Assembly (NCBI GenBank): GCA_016789305.1
Contig: JAEURJ010000007.1
Span: forward strand, 62,001-126,000
Reading direction: 5' to 3'
Source: Anaerolineales bacterium
Lineage (GTDB): Bacteria > Chloroflexota > Anaerolineae > Anaerolineales > Villigracilaceae
DNA: 64,000 nucleotides
Under the pieces are notes generated by a model. That model was not told the origin of the DNA and did not search any database. It worked only from the letters and a program-made list of their open reading frames with translations. A program made the translations under genes and the position numbers. Positions 1 to 8,941 of this stretch are shown piece after piece (the stretch's first letter is position 1; every line of letters starts with the position of its first letter).

Positions 1-1
1 A

Positions 2-2044
2 ATCAAAGAGATGTGCCCCATCGTGGATTTAAAGGATGTGATCGGAGGCCTGTACGATGAGTTCGAAGGCTACATGGATCCGCATGGCACCACGCATGCC
101 TATGCAGGCGCGGCCCGCAAACGCGGTGGCGAAATTTCCCTGAACAATCGTGTACTTGAATTGAATCAATTGGCGGATGGACAATGGTCTGTTGTGACAG
201 AGCAGGGAACCGTCATTGCCGAGCATGTGGTCAATGCCGCCGGATTATGGGCGCGCAAAGTGGGGAATATGGTGGGACTGAATTTGCCCGTCACGCCCAT
301 GCAGCATCATTATCTGGTGACGGAAGATATTCCCGAGCTTGTTAAATTGGATAAGGAAATTATCTCTGTTACTGATTTGGAAGGCTTCACCTATCTTCAA
401 CCGGATCGCAAAGGGGTCTTGCTCGGAGTTTATGAACAGAATCCGCGCCATTGGAAGACCGAAGGCGCGGACTGGGAATATGGCATGGAGTTGCTACCCA
501 CGGATATCGACCGCATCAGCCCTGAACTGGAAATCGGTTTCAATCGTTTTCCTGTGCTGCAAAACGCGGGCATTCGACGCTGGGTGAACGGTGCATTCAC
601 GTTTACGCCGGATGGTAATCCATTGGTGGGACCGGTGCCCGGAATGAAAAATTATTGGGTCGCGTGTGGATGCATGGGTGGCTTCTCGCAGGGCGGCGCG
701 ATTGGATTAACGCTCGCCAATTGGATGATCGATGGCGATCCGGGTCACGATATCTTCGGTATGGACATTGCCCGTTATGGGAAATTCGCATCTGACGATT
801 CATATCTCAAAGCAAAGACCGCGCAATTTTATGCACGTCGCTTCGTGATCTCGTATCCGAATGAGGAACTGCCTGCGGGGCGTCCGTTAAAAATATCGCC
901 GAATTACGAGGCTTTGAAAAAAGCTGGTGCGTTATACGGTGTGACCTGGGGCATGGAAACGCCGCAATACTTCACGCCGGGCCAAACAAATTTTAGTGAG
1001 AAACCCACGCTGCGGCATTCCAATGCGTTTGATTTTGTCGCCGCAGAAGTGAAATCCACACGGGAAGCAGCCGGGATGTTTGAGAGCGCAGTCTATGCTC
1101 GATATGAAATCTCAGGTCCGGGCGCGGAGAAGTGGCTTGATCATCTGGTCGCATCCAAACTTCCAAAAGTAGGGTGTATCAAACTTGCGCCGATGTTGAA
1201 TCAAAGCGGAAAATTGATGGGCGATCTAACCATCAGCAGACTCGCAGAGGATCGCTTTTGGATCATCGGCTCGTATTATTTGCAGGAATGGCACATGCGC
1301 TGGTTCAATGAGAATCTTCCATCCAGCGACGTGACGATCAAAAACCTTTCCGATGAATGGATGGGGTTTGCGCTATCGGGTCCGAATTCACGCAAGATCA
1401 TGTTGCAACTGGTCAGTGAAGATATGTCAAACAAGGCTTTTCCATTTCTCTCGTGCCGCGAAATGAATGTCGGACAAGCAAATGCCATGGTCGCACGCAT
1501 CTCGTTGACCGGTGAGCTCGGCTATGAAATCAACGTGCCTGTGGCCCATCAGGCTGCGTTATATGACTCCTTGATGAAAGCAGGCGAAGGCCTGGGCCTG
1601 GTCAATATCGGCAACCGTGCGCTGGACAGCCTGCGGCTCGAAAAAAGCTACGGAATCTGGAACGCGGAGTTCACACAGGGATATACACCGGGGATGTCCT
1701 ATCTCAAGGATTTTATTGCGTTTGATAAAGATGATTTCATCGGAAAAGAAGCCGCATGGAAGGAACAGGAAACAGGTGCAAGCCAAACGCTTGTTGCTTT
1801 GCAAGTGGATTCGACCGATGCAGATGCTCCTGTTTATGCGCCTGTAAAATCGGATGGTAAAGTCGTTGGCTTTATCACTTCTTCCGCTTATGGACATTAT
1901 GTTAAGCAAAGTCTCGCTTTGGCGTACATTGATAAAGAATTCGTCGATTCTGAATTGACCGTGGATGTGATCGGCGAAGCGAAGAAGGCCGTTGTGTTAA
2001 AAGAGCCTGCTTATGATCCCAAAGGCGAGAAGTTAAGATCATAA
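2..2044 (+). CDS. FAD-dependent dimethylglycine/sarcosine dehydrogenase-type oxidoreductase with C-terminal GcvT domain (5' end outside window)
   Basis: The frame is open to the left edge (Ile-Lys-Glu precede the first Met), so the start lies upstream. Relatives are about 800-850 residues, so perhaps 130-170 residues are missing, including the Rossmann GxGxxG motif. Visible order: the rest of the DAO-type FAD domain (about residues 1-265, with 'DPHGTTHAYAGAA' and 'GCMGGFSQGG'), a linker domain (to about 330), a folate-binding GcvT domain (about 335-580, with 'TGELGYEI') and a GcvT C-terminal barrel (about 590-670). The family oxidatively demethylates N-methyl amines such as dimethylglycine and passes the C1 unit to tetrahydrofolate. 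The exact substrate cannot be told. A second GcvT-like protein lies at 55815-57014. Confidence 0.9.
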   Translation: MKEMCPIVDLKDVIGGLYDEFEGYMDPHGTTHAYAGAARKRGGEISLNNRVLELNQLADGQWSVVTEQGTVIAEHVVNAAGLWARKVGNMVGLNLPVTPMQHHYLVTEDIPELVKLDKEIISVTDLEGFTYLQPDRKGVLLGVYEQNPRHWKTEGADWEYGMELLPTDIDRISPELEIGFNRFPVLQNAGIRRWVNGAFTFTPDGNPLVGPVPGMKNYWVACGCMGGFSQGGAIGLTLANWMIDGDPGHDIFGMDIARYGKFASDDSYLKAKTAQFYARRFVISYPNEELPAGRPLKISPNYEALKKAGALYGVTWGMETPQYFTPGQTNFSEKPTLRHSNAFDFVAAEVKSTREAAGMFESAVYARYEISGPGAEKWLDHLVASKLPKVGCIKLAPMLNQSGKLMGDLTISRLAEDRFWIIGSYYLQEWHMRWFNENLPSSDVTIKNLSDEWMGFALSGPNSRKIMLQLVSEDMSNKAFPFLSCREMNVGQANAMVARISLTGELGYEINVPVAHQAALYDSLMKAGEGLGLVNIGNRALDSLRLEKSYGIWNAEFTQGYTPGMSYLKDFIAFDKDDFIGKEAAWKEQETGASQTLVALQVDSTDADAPVYAPVKSDGKVVGFITSSAYGHYVKQSLALAYIDKEFVDSELTVDVIGEAKKAVVLKEPAYDPKGEKLRS

Positions 2045-2052
2045 GATCAATT

Positions 2053-2119
2053 ACCGCGAAGAGCGCAAACGGCGCAAAGATTAAAAGCTTTTCTTCGCGC
2101 TTTTAGCGAGCTTCGCGGT
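2053..2119. repeat. Intergenic palindromic repeat, 'ACCGCGAAG' type
   Basis: The outer arms ACCGCGAAG and CTTCGCGGT enclose further complementary GCGC/AAAG segments, giving a long imperfect hairpin just after the dehydrogenase stop. It resembles a dispersed intergenic repeat more than a simple terminator, because no U-tract follows. It may still act as an RNA-end stabiliser. Confidence 0.6.
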
Positions 2120-2153
2120 TCAAAAAATGGATGTCCCATGACGCTACTACCCG

Positions 2154-2253
2154 CCAGGGGATGAACCCCCTGGCTACCATTACGAAGCCGCCTCTGGCGG
2201 CTTAAGCCTGCTATGCAGGCTTCGTAGATGTAGCAGGGACGTTCACGTCCCTG
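2154..2253. repeat. Cluster of four hairpins in a non-coding spacer
   Basis: Four consecutive inverted repeats: CCAGGGG/CCCCTGG (2154-2173); an outer TACGAAG/CTTCGTA pair (2181-2226) enclosing GCCGCC/GGCGGC and AGCCTGC/GCAGGCT; and CAGGGACG/CGTCCCTG (2234-2253). No ORF with coding character is seen here. Dense, non-overlapping palindromes suggest stacked copies of dispersed repeat elements. Confidence 0.6.
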
Positions 2254-2284
2254 CGGACGATGGGATGTAAACCCTTTAAAATCA

Positions 2285-2349
2285 GGACGCTGATGAACGC
2301 AGATAAACGCAGATCTTTAAATCAGCGAAATCAGCGTTTATCTGCGTCC
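2285..2349. repeat. Intergenic repeat, 'GGACGC...GCGTCC' type
   Basis: GGACGC at 2285 and GCGTCC at 2344 bound a segment with repeated 'AACGCAGAT' and 'ATCAGCG' words that are partly complementary. It abuts the CocE-type gene and is why an upstream in-frame start at 2260 is unlikely to be real. Confidence 0.55.
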
Positions 2350-2388
2350 ATAATTTTCCCCATTTTCGTGGCAACCAAGGATTTATTC

Positions 2389-4398
2389 ATGATCCCCTAC
2401 CAAACCAAAGTCCTCTACAACGTTCGCATCAAAATGCGTGATGGCATCGAGCTCTCTGCGAATCTCTTCATGCCAATTCCGAAAACAGATGGCGAGCAAT
2501 TTCCGGTCATCCTCGAAATGATCCCCTATCGCAAAGATGACTGGCGCTACGTCACCGATCATCAACGTATGCTGTATTTTGCCGAACGCGGATTCGCCTG
2601 CTGCCGCCTCGACATCCGCGGCACGGGCAGCAGTCAGGGAATCGCACGCGATGAATATACCGCCGAAGAAACACTGGACGGGTATGAAACCGTCGAATGG
2701 CTGGCTGCGCAGGATTGGTGCAATGGCAGCGTGGGCATGTGGGGCATGAGTTATGGAGGCTTCACGTCGATACAAGTAGCGAAGATGCAGCCGCCGCATT
2801 TGAAAGCGATCATCGCAGTGTATGCAACCGATGATCGTTACATTGAAGATTCACACTACATGGGCGGATGCAAAACCGCGAGCGAGTGGGCGCAGTACGC
2901 CGTCAGTCAGGTGGGGTCGAATGCGATGCCCCCAAAGGCGGAATATGCCGGGGACGGCTGGGCAGCTCAATGGAAGGAAAGACTCGAGAATACTCCGTTG
3001 TGGTTGTCGCATTGGCTGCGCAATCAAACCGACGGTGCGTATTGGCGAGTCGGTTCGTTGAATCCAGGATATGAAAAAATCACGTGCGCGTTATACAGCA
3101 TCGGCGGCTGGATGGACAGCTACGTCAACGCGGCGGTGCGCATGCACGAAAAATGTGTCAACGCGCCGCGCAAATGTTTGATCGGCAATTGGAATCATCA
3201 AATGCCGGATTATGCCTATCCCGGTCCCAACCTCGATTACCTGCATGAGATGACGCGCTTCTTTGAATATTGGTTGAAGGGTATCGATAACGGGGTCATG
3301 AACGAACCTGCCTTCACCTTCATGCGCCGCGAATACACCGTGCCCGAGGCATTCCCCTCGATGATGAACGGCGAATGGATGAGTGTGAATTCTTATCCTT
3401 TGGAATCGACTCGGTTCAAGGAGTTTTATCTTGGCGACAAAACTTTATCTGCTCAAAAAGCAGACGCCTCTGACTCCGACCATTACCTGCATCGCCCGAC
3501 CCATGGCACGGCCTCGTCTTATTGCTGGGGCGCTGGCGCGCAGCCCAATGGACTCTTCCGTGATTTGCGTCCCGATGAGTCGGTCATTCCAGTTTACACA
3601 AGTGATGTATTGACCGAGCCATTGGATTTCATGGGCATGCCCGAAGCGATTCTGCATTTGAGTTCCTCGGCACCGGTTTCATATGCCGTCGTTCGTCTCA
3701 CCGATGTCGCGCCCGACGGTACGTCCGCACAGGTGACGGCTGGGATTTTAAATCTCACGCATCGTAACAGTCACGAAGCTCCCGAAGCATTGACGCCGAA
3801 CGAAGTCTACGAAGTGAAAATAAAAATGCGCGCCACGGCCTATCGCTTTTTGCCCGGTCATCGCATTCGTCTGACGATCTCCAGCACCTACTGGCCGTTG
3901 ATCTTCCCTTCGCCCTATAAAGCCGATAATTATCTACATCGCGGTGGAAAATACAATTCGCGTTTGGTCCTGCCCGTTGTGAATCAGGAATCGCTTTCAA
4001 TTCCAAACTTCAAAACCACGCCGCCTGAGATGATTCAAATGGGCGAAAGTATTTCTGATGTCCCCGAATGGAAGATAGAAGAGGATGTGATCCCAGGCTC
4101 ATTGACCGTCAAATCCTACGGCGGGGACCGCTCCACGCTGCCGGATGGCACGGTTATCACCACCTCCGAACGGATCCACATGACCGCGTATCATCAAGAC
4201 CCCGCACATGCGCAATTTTATAACGATATCAACTATCATCTCATCGAGCACGGACAGGACATCCACATCCAATCCACCGGGTCGATCCGTACCACGGAGA
4301 CGGATTTTCATCTGGATATTCAATTGGTCGTAAAGTTAAATGGAAATTTGTTCTTTCAAAAATCGTGGCTGGAGAGTATCAAGAGGAATTTGGTGTAA
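2389..4398 (+). CDS. CocE/NonD family alpha/beta-hydrolase (X-Pro dipeptidyl-peptidase S15-like)
   Basis: 669 residues. Start chosen at the Met of 'MIPYQTKV' (2389): from here the S15 domain begins at once ('RIKMRDGIELSANLFMP'), while the longer frame from 2260 would translate an intergenic repeat. The nucleophile elbow 'GMWGMSYGGF' gives the GxSxGG serine of the CocE family. The 'LDIRGTGSSQG' oxyanion region and a C-terminal jelly-roll (about residues 400-580, 'PGHRIRLTIS') are present. The family hydrolyses acyl esters or X-Pro amides (cocaine esterase, glutaryl-7-ACA acylase, PepX). The substrate cannot be predicted. No signal peptide, so cytoplasmic. The last about 80 residues extend beyond the usual domain. 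Confidence 0.9.
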   Translation: MIPYQTKVLYNVRIKMRDGIELSANLFMPIPKTDGEQFPVILEMIPYRKDDWRYVTDHQRMLYFAERGFACCRLDIRGTGSSQGIARDEYTAEETLDGYETVEWLAAQDWCNGSVGMWGMSYGGFTSIQVAKMQPPHLKAIIAVYATDDRYIEDSHYMGGCKTASEWAQYAVSQVGSNAMPPKAEYAGDGWAAQWKERLENTPLWLSHWLRNQTDGAYWRVGSLNPGYEKITCALYSIGGWMDSYVNAAVRMHEKCVNAPRKCLIGNWNHQMPDYAYPGPNLDYLHEMTRFFEYWLKGIDNGVMNEPAFTFMRREYTVPEAFPSMMNGEWMSVNSYPLESTRFKEFYLGDKTLSAQKADASDSDHYLHRPTHGTASSYCWGAGAQPNGLFRDLRPDESVIPVYTSDVLTEPLDFMGMPEAILHLSSSAPVSYAVVRLTDVAPDGTSAQVTAGILNLTHRNSHEAPEALTPNEVYEVKIKMRATAYRFLPGHRIRLTISSTYWPLIFPSPYKADNYLHRGGKYNSRLVLPVVNQESLSIPNFKTTPPEMIQMGESISDVPEWKIEEDVIPGSLTVKSYGGDRSTLPDGTVITTSERIHMTAYHQDPAHAQFYNDINYHLIEHGQDIHIQSTGSIRTTETDFHLDIQLVVKLNGNLFFQKSWLESIKRNLV

Positions 4399-4456
4399 AA
4401 AGAAAGATGAGAAAAATATATTGCCTTCTCTTTACAAAAAGAAAATCTTGTTAATA

Positions 4457-5092
4457 TTATTGCTTTAGGTGGTGTTCCATTTTTTCAATAGCGGCCTTGA
4501 GATGTTGCTCTTGTTCGGTAGACATAGTAACGCAGTTGCTTTCGAATTCTAAGAAACGAATTACTCGCAGTATGTTGCTAAATATAGTAGGCATTCCTGA
4601 AGTAAAAACGACCCAGGCTTTTGGTGAAAAGTGCTCAAACTCGTTTCGGAACTCTTTTGTTAGCCTGCGGATGGCATCATCTTCCTCTGTAGAGGTTTCT
4701 AAAGGCCTGGCATTAATAAGAGGAGGTAAATGCTCTATTCTCTTAACACGACGTAATGCTTCATCTAGACTTATTAAGTAGGGGTTGGTAATCCACTCGC
4801 GAATAGTTTCTTCGTTCTTGCCAAATGATGAGGCAATTACACCTATTGGAACTCTGTACACATGTAACATTACAGCTTTTCCAGTATCTCTTTGCCTATC
4901 AATTACTGTTTGGCGTGGATCGGTCCCTTGTAAAACTGAAATCAATGCGCCATATAATGCTTGGTGCAACGCAATTGCGCTCCACTTCCATTTGTATTTA
5001 ATAGATGACCCTAAAAAATGACTGACCATTTCTATGTTGTCAATGAGATTGTCAGTTTCGTTGATTTCAAAATGTTCTTCTTGTGTGTCCAT
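4457..5092 (-). CDS. Uncharacterised helical protein with HEPN-like R-x4-H motif
   Basis: 211 residues, predicted mostly helical, no signal peptide or membrane segment. Near residues 36-55 a 'WSAIALHQALYGAL' helix resembles the first helix of HEPN-like domains, and 'RNEFEH' at 149-154 fits the R-x4-6-H motif of HEPN ribonucleases. Start supported by AGGCAGGAAG about 6 nt upstream of ATG. No partner nucleotidyltransferase or other antitoxin-like ORF is adjacent, so a toxin-antitoxin role is not supported by context. The HEPN assignment is inference from short motifs only. AT content looks higher than in neighbouring metabolic genes, which could mean acquisition. Confidence 0.6.
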   Translation of the reverse strand: MDTQEEHFEINETDNLIDNIEMVSHFLGSSIKYKWKWSAIALHQALYGALISVLQGTDPRQTVIDRQRDTGKAVMLHVYRVPIGVIASSFGKNEETIREWITNPYLISLDEALRRVKRIEHLPPLINARPLETSTEEDDAIRRLTKEFRNEFEHFSPKAWVVFTSGMPTIFSNILRVIRFLEFESNCVTMSTEQEQHLKAAIEKMEHHLKQ

Positions 5093-5104
5093 ATTGTCTT
5101 CCTG

Positions 5105-5190
5105 CCTAAAAAATATTTTTTTCGCTGGTTCAACTTGCGTCTCCGCAAATATCGGAAAGACGGGTCTTGAAAATAAGTCTTCTGCTTCCA
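5105..5190 (-). pseudogene. Remnant resembling the C-terminal tail of the protein at 5658-6260
   Basis: On the minus strand this short gap reads 'VFPIFAETQVEPAKK', closely matching 'AFLAFAETWIGPVEKQ' at the C-terminus of the unknown protein at 5658-6260. The DNA also aligns by eye over about 40 bases. The fragment is open only over about 30 codons with no start codon, so it looks like the decayed end of a paralogue left between the SRPBCC gene and the HEPN-like gene. Confidence 0.45.
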
Positions 5191-5192
5191 GT

Positions 5193-5618
5193 TCAATCGC
5201 TGTTTGCTGCCTTCTCTAACTTATCAAACGTACTTCTCCAGCCAATTTCATAGTTGTGACTGGTGTTCGCGTCGATATCCAGATGCTCGAAGGTCATTAA
5301 CGTGCCATCTCCCTCTGCCTGAAATTGAACGACAACGAACTCCTTGATATGCGGCTGATCCCTCCATCCCCAGGTGAAGGCCAGTTTTTTATCCAGTTCA
5401 ATTTCCTGATAGATCCCCTGCGCCGTATATTCATCGCCATTGGAATTGACGAATGTCACCGCAAAGGTTCCACCAACTCGCACGTCAAGAACTGCATCCA
5501 ACCCGGTCCCGTTCGGGTCGGAGCCAAACCATAACTTGACGACCTCTGGATCAGTCCATGCCTGCCAGAGTTTTTGAGGTGATGCTGAAAAGTGCCGTTC
5601 AATTTTGAGTGAATTCAT
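5193..5618 (-). CDS. SRPBCC (AHSA1/START-like) domain protein
   Basis: 141 residues, a single SRPBCC domain. The N-terminal 'IERHFSASPQKLWQAWTDPEVVKLWFG' is the signature of the Aha1-C/START-like fold, and the C-terminal helix runs 'GWRSTFDKLEKAA'. The fold makes a hydrophobic ligand cavity. Most bacterial members have no assigned ligand, and many accompany ArsR regulators, but none is visible here. Full length for the family. It is preceded on the same strand by an uncharacterised gene (gap about 40 nt) and a GNAT, so the three may be one transcript. Confidence 0.85.
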   Translation of the reverse strand: MNSLKIERHFSASPQKLWQAWTDPEVVKLWFGSDPNGTGLDAVLDVRVGGTFAVTFVNSNGDEYTAQGIYQEIELDKKLAFTWGWRDQPHIKEFVVVQFQAEGDGTLMTFEHLDIDANTSHNYEIGWRSTFDKLEKAANSD

Positions 5619-5657
5619 GTGAAATATCCCATCTTTCCATAATGAATATTCTGAAGT

Positions 5658-6260
5658 TTAGCCTTGTTTTTCCACAGGTCCAATCCACGTCTCTGCGAAT
5701 GCCAGAAAGGCCGAGCTGGAATAGATCCCTTCCGCGTTCTGCGTTACTTTAACTTCCCCATCAATACCTTTGCCGTTGATCTGAACCTTTCCAGTTTTGC
5801 ATGGACGAATGACCGTGCTTAGGTCATACCCCTCTTCGCCTGCTGGAAACCCGGGCCAGAGGATCTGCTTTCGGTCCAGGGGATCGCTCCATTCGAGTTC
5901 GACCTGTGCGGCAGATATCTGGCATGTTGCGCGATAACTTGTCCCGTCGTAGGTATGTCCACAATGGGCGTGGATATATTGCAATGATTGCACAGGCACA
6001 TTCTCAAATTCAGGGAAATGCTGTGTTAACTTCCTGATCAATACTTCCGCCAACTTGAGGCTGTCTGTGAAGATCCCACCATGGCCGATAGCCGCGTTTT
6101 CATTCTTCAACCACAATACAAGCGCGTGTCCCACGCCCATGGGACTGTCCGTGCAGTGCCAGTAACTGGCCACTGCCACGGTCTCTTCTGTGTCGGGAGA
6201 AAACAGGGTCATCCCCGGGTTTTCCCCGCTGAATAAGATCGGACGTTTTACATCGACCAT
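5658..6260 (-). CDS. Uncharacterised 200-residue protein
   Basis: I do not recognise this family. It is soluble, with no signal peptide or membrane helix, rich in aromatic and His residues ('SYWHCTDSPMGVGHALVLW', 'HAHCGHTYDGTSYRATCQ'). Its start lies 1 nt from the stop of the upstream GNAT gene (6262), so the two are probably co-transcribed and translationally coupled. A decayed copy of its C-terminus lies at 5105-5190, which suggests that a paralogue once stood next to it. Confidence 0.75.
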   Translation of the reverse strand: MVDVKRPILFSGENPGMTLFSPDTEETVAVASYWHCTDSPMGVGHALVLWLKNENAAIGHGGIFTDSLKLAEVLIRKLTQHFPEFENVPVQSLQYIHAHCGHTYDGTSYRATCQISAAQVELEWSDPLDRKQILWPGFPAGEEGYDLSTVIRPCKTGKVQINGKGIDGEVKVTQNAEGIYSSSAFLAFAETWIGPVEKQG

Positions 6261-6261
6261 G

Positions 6262-6783
6262 TTAATTCAATCCTTTGCCAGGCAGTATGAATTTGCGATC
6301 CCCATCTGTTGATTGGACTTCGATGAATCCAACACGTTGCAGCACCGCAACGGATGCAGAATTCGACGGGTCTGTATAGGCGATGATCTTGTCGAGCTTC
6401 AGCGTCTTGAATCCGAAGTCAACGAGGAGTTGCACGGCTTCGGTCATCAAGCCTTTGCCACGATGGCTGTCTTTTAGGATGTAGCCGATCTCGCCGCTAT
6501 TTTCAGCGAACCCGCGATAGTATCCGCAGGTGCCTGCAATTTCATTTGTTTCGTTGAGGAATATGCCCCAATGTAGCGACTCGCCTTTGGCAATGTCCGC
6601 GTTGATTTGTTCAAGGATGTGCGCGGCTTCCGTTGCGTTCGCTGCGAATACGCCGTTGTATACCGAAATATCGATGATCGCCGCGGACTCGCTGAGTTCG
6701 AGTCCGCGCAGGGTAATTCGATGATTCGAAAGCACGGGTGTTTTTGAAAAAGCGGGGTGGGTTTGATCGTTGTCGGGGTTCAT
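6262..6783 (-). CDS. GNAT family N-acetyltransferase (RimJ/RimL-like)
   Basis: 173 residues from the Met of 'MNPDNDQTHP' (6783), chosen because AAAGGAAATAACG precedes it and the longer frame adds non-homologous sequence. 'RITLRGLELSES' opens the domain, 'EIGYILKDSHRGKGLMTEAVQLL' holds the acetyl-CoA-binding R/Q-x-x-G-x-G/A-type motif A, and 'NSASVAVLQRVGF' is motif B. RimJ/RimL-like GNATs acetylate protein N-termini or small amines. The substrate is unknown. First gene of a minus-strand group with the two genes below it, divergent from the kinase at 6959. Confidence 0.88.
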   Translation of the reverse strand: MNPDNDQTHPAFSKTPVLSNHRITLRGLELSESAAIIDISVYNGVFAANATEAAHILEQINADIAKGESLHWGIFLNETNEIAGTCGYYRGFAENSGEIGYILKDSHRGKGLMTEAVQLLVDFGFKTLKLDKIIAYTDPSNSASVAVLQRVGFIEVQSTDGDRKFILPGKGLN

Positions 6784-6958
6784 CGTTATTTCCTTTGGGC
6801 CGTGAATAACACCATGTGGAATTATACGTGTCTCTGCTCCAAAAGCGGGAAACTTATTTGTTTTTCGTGCGTAAGTTAGGCAGCAGGTTTCACTTTGATT
6901 CAACTTCCAGAACTGAAAGTGCAACCAAACGGATAGATTTTCGACCACATTCTTTGTT

Positions 6959-8941
6959 ATGATTGCGAACGATATTCAACCCATGTCAACCAGCCCGATC
7001 ACCAAAGACACCTCCCTGAAGAATAATCCCAACCTGCGTTGGACGTTGATCGGTATTTGGGTTTTCGTCGTGCTGTACACGTTCATGGTCCTGGGGGCTG
7101 TTCTTTCACCGCAGTTTCCCAGTTTCCAAAGCTCGAATATGATGCGCTTGATCCTGGGGCTGCCTGCTCTGTTGCAGTTGGGCATCGATTACGGCGTTGA
7201 TTTTCTGTTGATGATCGGGTTTTCCGTCATTGGCGGTGTGCTCATCGTTCGCCGCTCCGATGACTGGTTTGCGATCTTCACCTCCCTGTTCCTGATCATC
7301 TTCGGCGTGCGGGTCACTAATCTGGCAAATTCGATCGCGATCACACCCGGGTATGAAACCACTGGCGGTTTGATCCTCGCTCTTGGGGATATCGGTATCG
7401 TTTTATTTTCAATGCTTTTCCCGGATGGAAAATTCGTCCCGCGCTGGTTGAAGTTTCTCGCTCCATTGTTGGTCATTAGCATGTTGGGAATCTATATCTT
7501 TCCCGGTTCCCCTTTCTTTTGGAATACGATGGGCAGGAGCAATTATCTGATCGTGACCACAGGCTGGTATGTGATCGGTCTGATCGCTTCGGTCTATCGC
7601 TATTTCCGCCGGGCCACGCTCGCGCAAAAACAACAAATTCGTTGGGCATTTATTGGAACCATGGGACCTTTCTCATGGTTTATGCTGTTTCAGGTCCTGC
7701 AAAACTTCATCCCTGCATTTGATGACACCTCCCTTCTTGCCACCGGCTTTCAGATCGTCGCAAGGCTGGCGGGCATCTTCCTGTTTTTGATGCTCCCGCT
7801 TTTTGTAACCATCGCCATTGCCCAGGCCAAACTGTTCGACATCGACCTGCTGATCAATCGGTCCATCGTGTATGGCATCCTTACCGTCGGGCTTGGCCTG
7901 GCGTTCGGGCTTTTGTTTGGACTTGTCTCTTTGATTTTTAAGAACTTTCATCAGGGCGATCAATCCTTCATGGTCGCCATCGTCTTCTCGGTCTCGGCAG
8001 GCGCGTTATTTCAACCGGCGCGTAAAAAACTGCAACGCTTTGTGGACCGCTTCTTTTATCACATCCAGATCGATTATCAGAAGACTCCCGCAGAGATCCG
8101 CGCGGAATCAGAAACCATTGTCACAGGAAAAACACTCGCTTCCTATCGTGACCTGAAGCTGATCGGCCGTGGGGGCATGGCCGAAGTCTACAGCGCCACC
8201 AGCCCAAAGAGCCGCAAGTCCGTGGCCATCAAGGTGCTGCGGGCGGCGCTTGCGGAGGATGAACAATTTCGAAAACGATTTATGCGCGAGGCGCAGATTG
8301 TCTCCGGGCTGGAACATCCCAACATTGTCCACATGACCGACTTTGGCAATGAAGATAATGTCTACTACATCGTCATGGACCTGCTTTCAGGTCCCGACCT
8401 GAACGGTTTGTTGAGAGAGCGCGGTCCGCTTTCCGTCAACAGGACGGTGGAGTTGCTGCGCGACGTTGCCGGTGCGCTGGATTATGCTCATCAAAATGGA
8501 TTGGTGCATCGCGATATCAAGCCTTCCAACGTCATGTTGGATTCCTCCACGAATCCTGCGCGTGCCGTTCTCACCGACTTTGGTATTGCCAAGATCACCG
8601 ATGCGCACACGCAGATCACCAACACCGGCATGGTCGGCACGTTTGACTATATGGCTCCTGAACAAATTCAGGCCTCCACAGACGTGGATGGACGCGCCGA
8701 TGTCTATGCTTTGGGCGTGATGACCTATCAAATGATCACGGGACGCCTGCCGTTTGAGCGCCCCAACACGGGTGCATTGTTACTTGCGCATCTCAACGCG
8801 CCCAGGCCGGATGCCCGCGAACTGGTGCATGACCTTCCCCGTCACATTTCCCACGCCATTCAACAGGCGATGGATAAAGATCCGCAGGTCCGCTTTGCCA
8901 CGGCCGGGGATTTTGTAAACGTATTGATGAGCACTGTATAA
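6959..8941 (+). CDS. Membrane-anchored serine/threonine protein kinase (multi-TM sensor-like N-terminus)
   Basis: 660 residues. Residues about 30-350 hold around nine or ten hydrophobic helices, ending in a 'DIDLLINRSIVYGILTVGLGLAFG' segment typical of 7TM-type sensor histidine kinases. A cytoplasmic Hanks kinase follows at about 398-660: glycine loop 'IGRGGMAEVY', catalytic Lys in 'VAIKVL', 'HRDIKPSN', 'DFGIAK' and 'APEQ'. All catalytic residues are present, so it should be active. No PASTA or other extracellular domain is present, so sensing would be through the membrane domain. Start uncertain: 6959 or the Met at 6983; neither has a clear Shine-Dalgarno sequence. Monocistronic, ending in a bidirectional terminator. 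Confidence 0.92.
   Translation: MIANDIQPMSTSPITKDTSLKNNPNLRWTLIGIWVFVVLYTFMVLGAVLSPQFPSFQSSNMMRLILGLPALLQLGIDYGVDFLLMIGFSVIGGVLIVRRSDDWFAIFTSLFLIIFGVRVTNLANSIAITPGYETTGGLILALGDIGIVLFSMLFPDGKFVPRWLKFLAPLLVISMLGIYIFPGSPFFWNTMGRSNYLIVTTGWYVIGLIASVYRYFRRATLAQKQQIRWAFIGTMGPFSWFMLFQVLQNFIPAFDDTSLLATGFQIVARLAGIFLFLMLPLFVTIAIAQAKLFDIDLLINRSIVYGILTVGLGLAFGLLFGLVSLIFKNFHQGDQSFMVAIVFSVSAGALFQPARKKLQRFVDRFFYHIQIDYQKTPAEIRAESETIVTGKTLASYRDLKLIGRGGMAEVYSATSPKSRKSVAIKVLRAALAEDEQFRKRFMREAQIVSGLEHPNIVHMTDFGNEDNVYYIVMDLLSGPDLNGLLRERGPLSVNRTVELLRDVAGALDYAHQNGLVHRDIKPSNVMLDSSTNPARAVLTDFGIAKITDAHTQITNTGMVGTFDYMAPEQIQASTDVDGRADVYALGVMTYQMITGRLPFERPNTGALLLAHLNAPRPDARELVHDLPRHISHAIQQAMDKDPQVRFATAGDFVNVLMSTV

Noticed and set aside
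2260..2388. An N-terminal extension of the CocE protein
   Set aside because: It would translate a dispersed palindromic repeat; the S15 domain starts at the Met at 2389.
4497..5219. Plus-strand ORFs opposite the HEPN-like and SRPBCC genes
   Set aside because: They are antisense shadows of genes with clear ribosome-binding sites on the minus strand.
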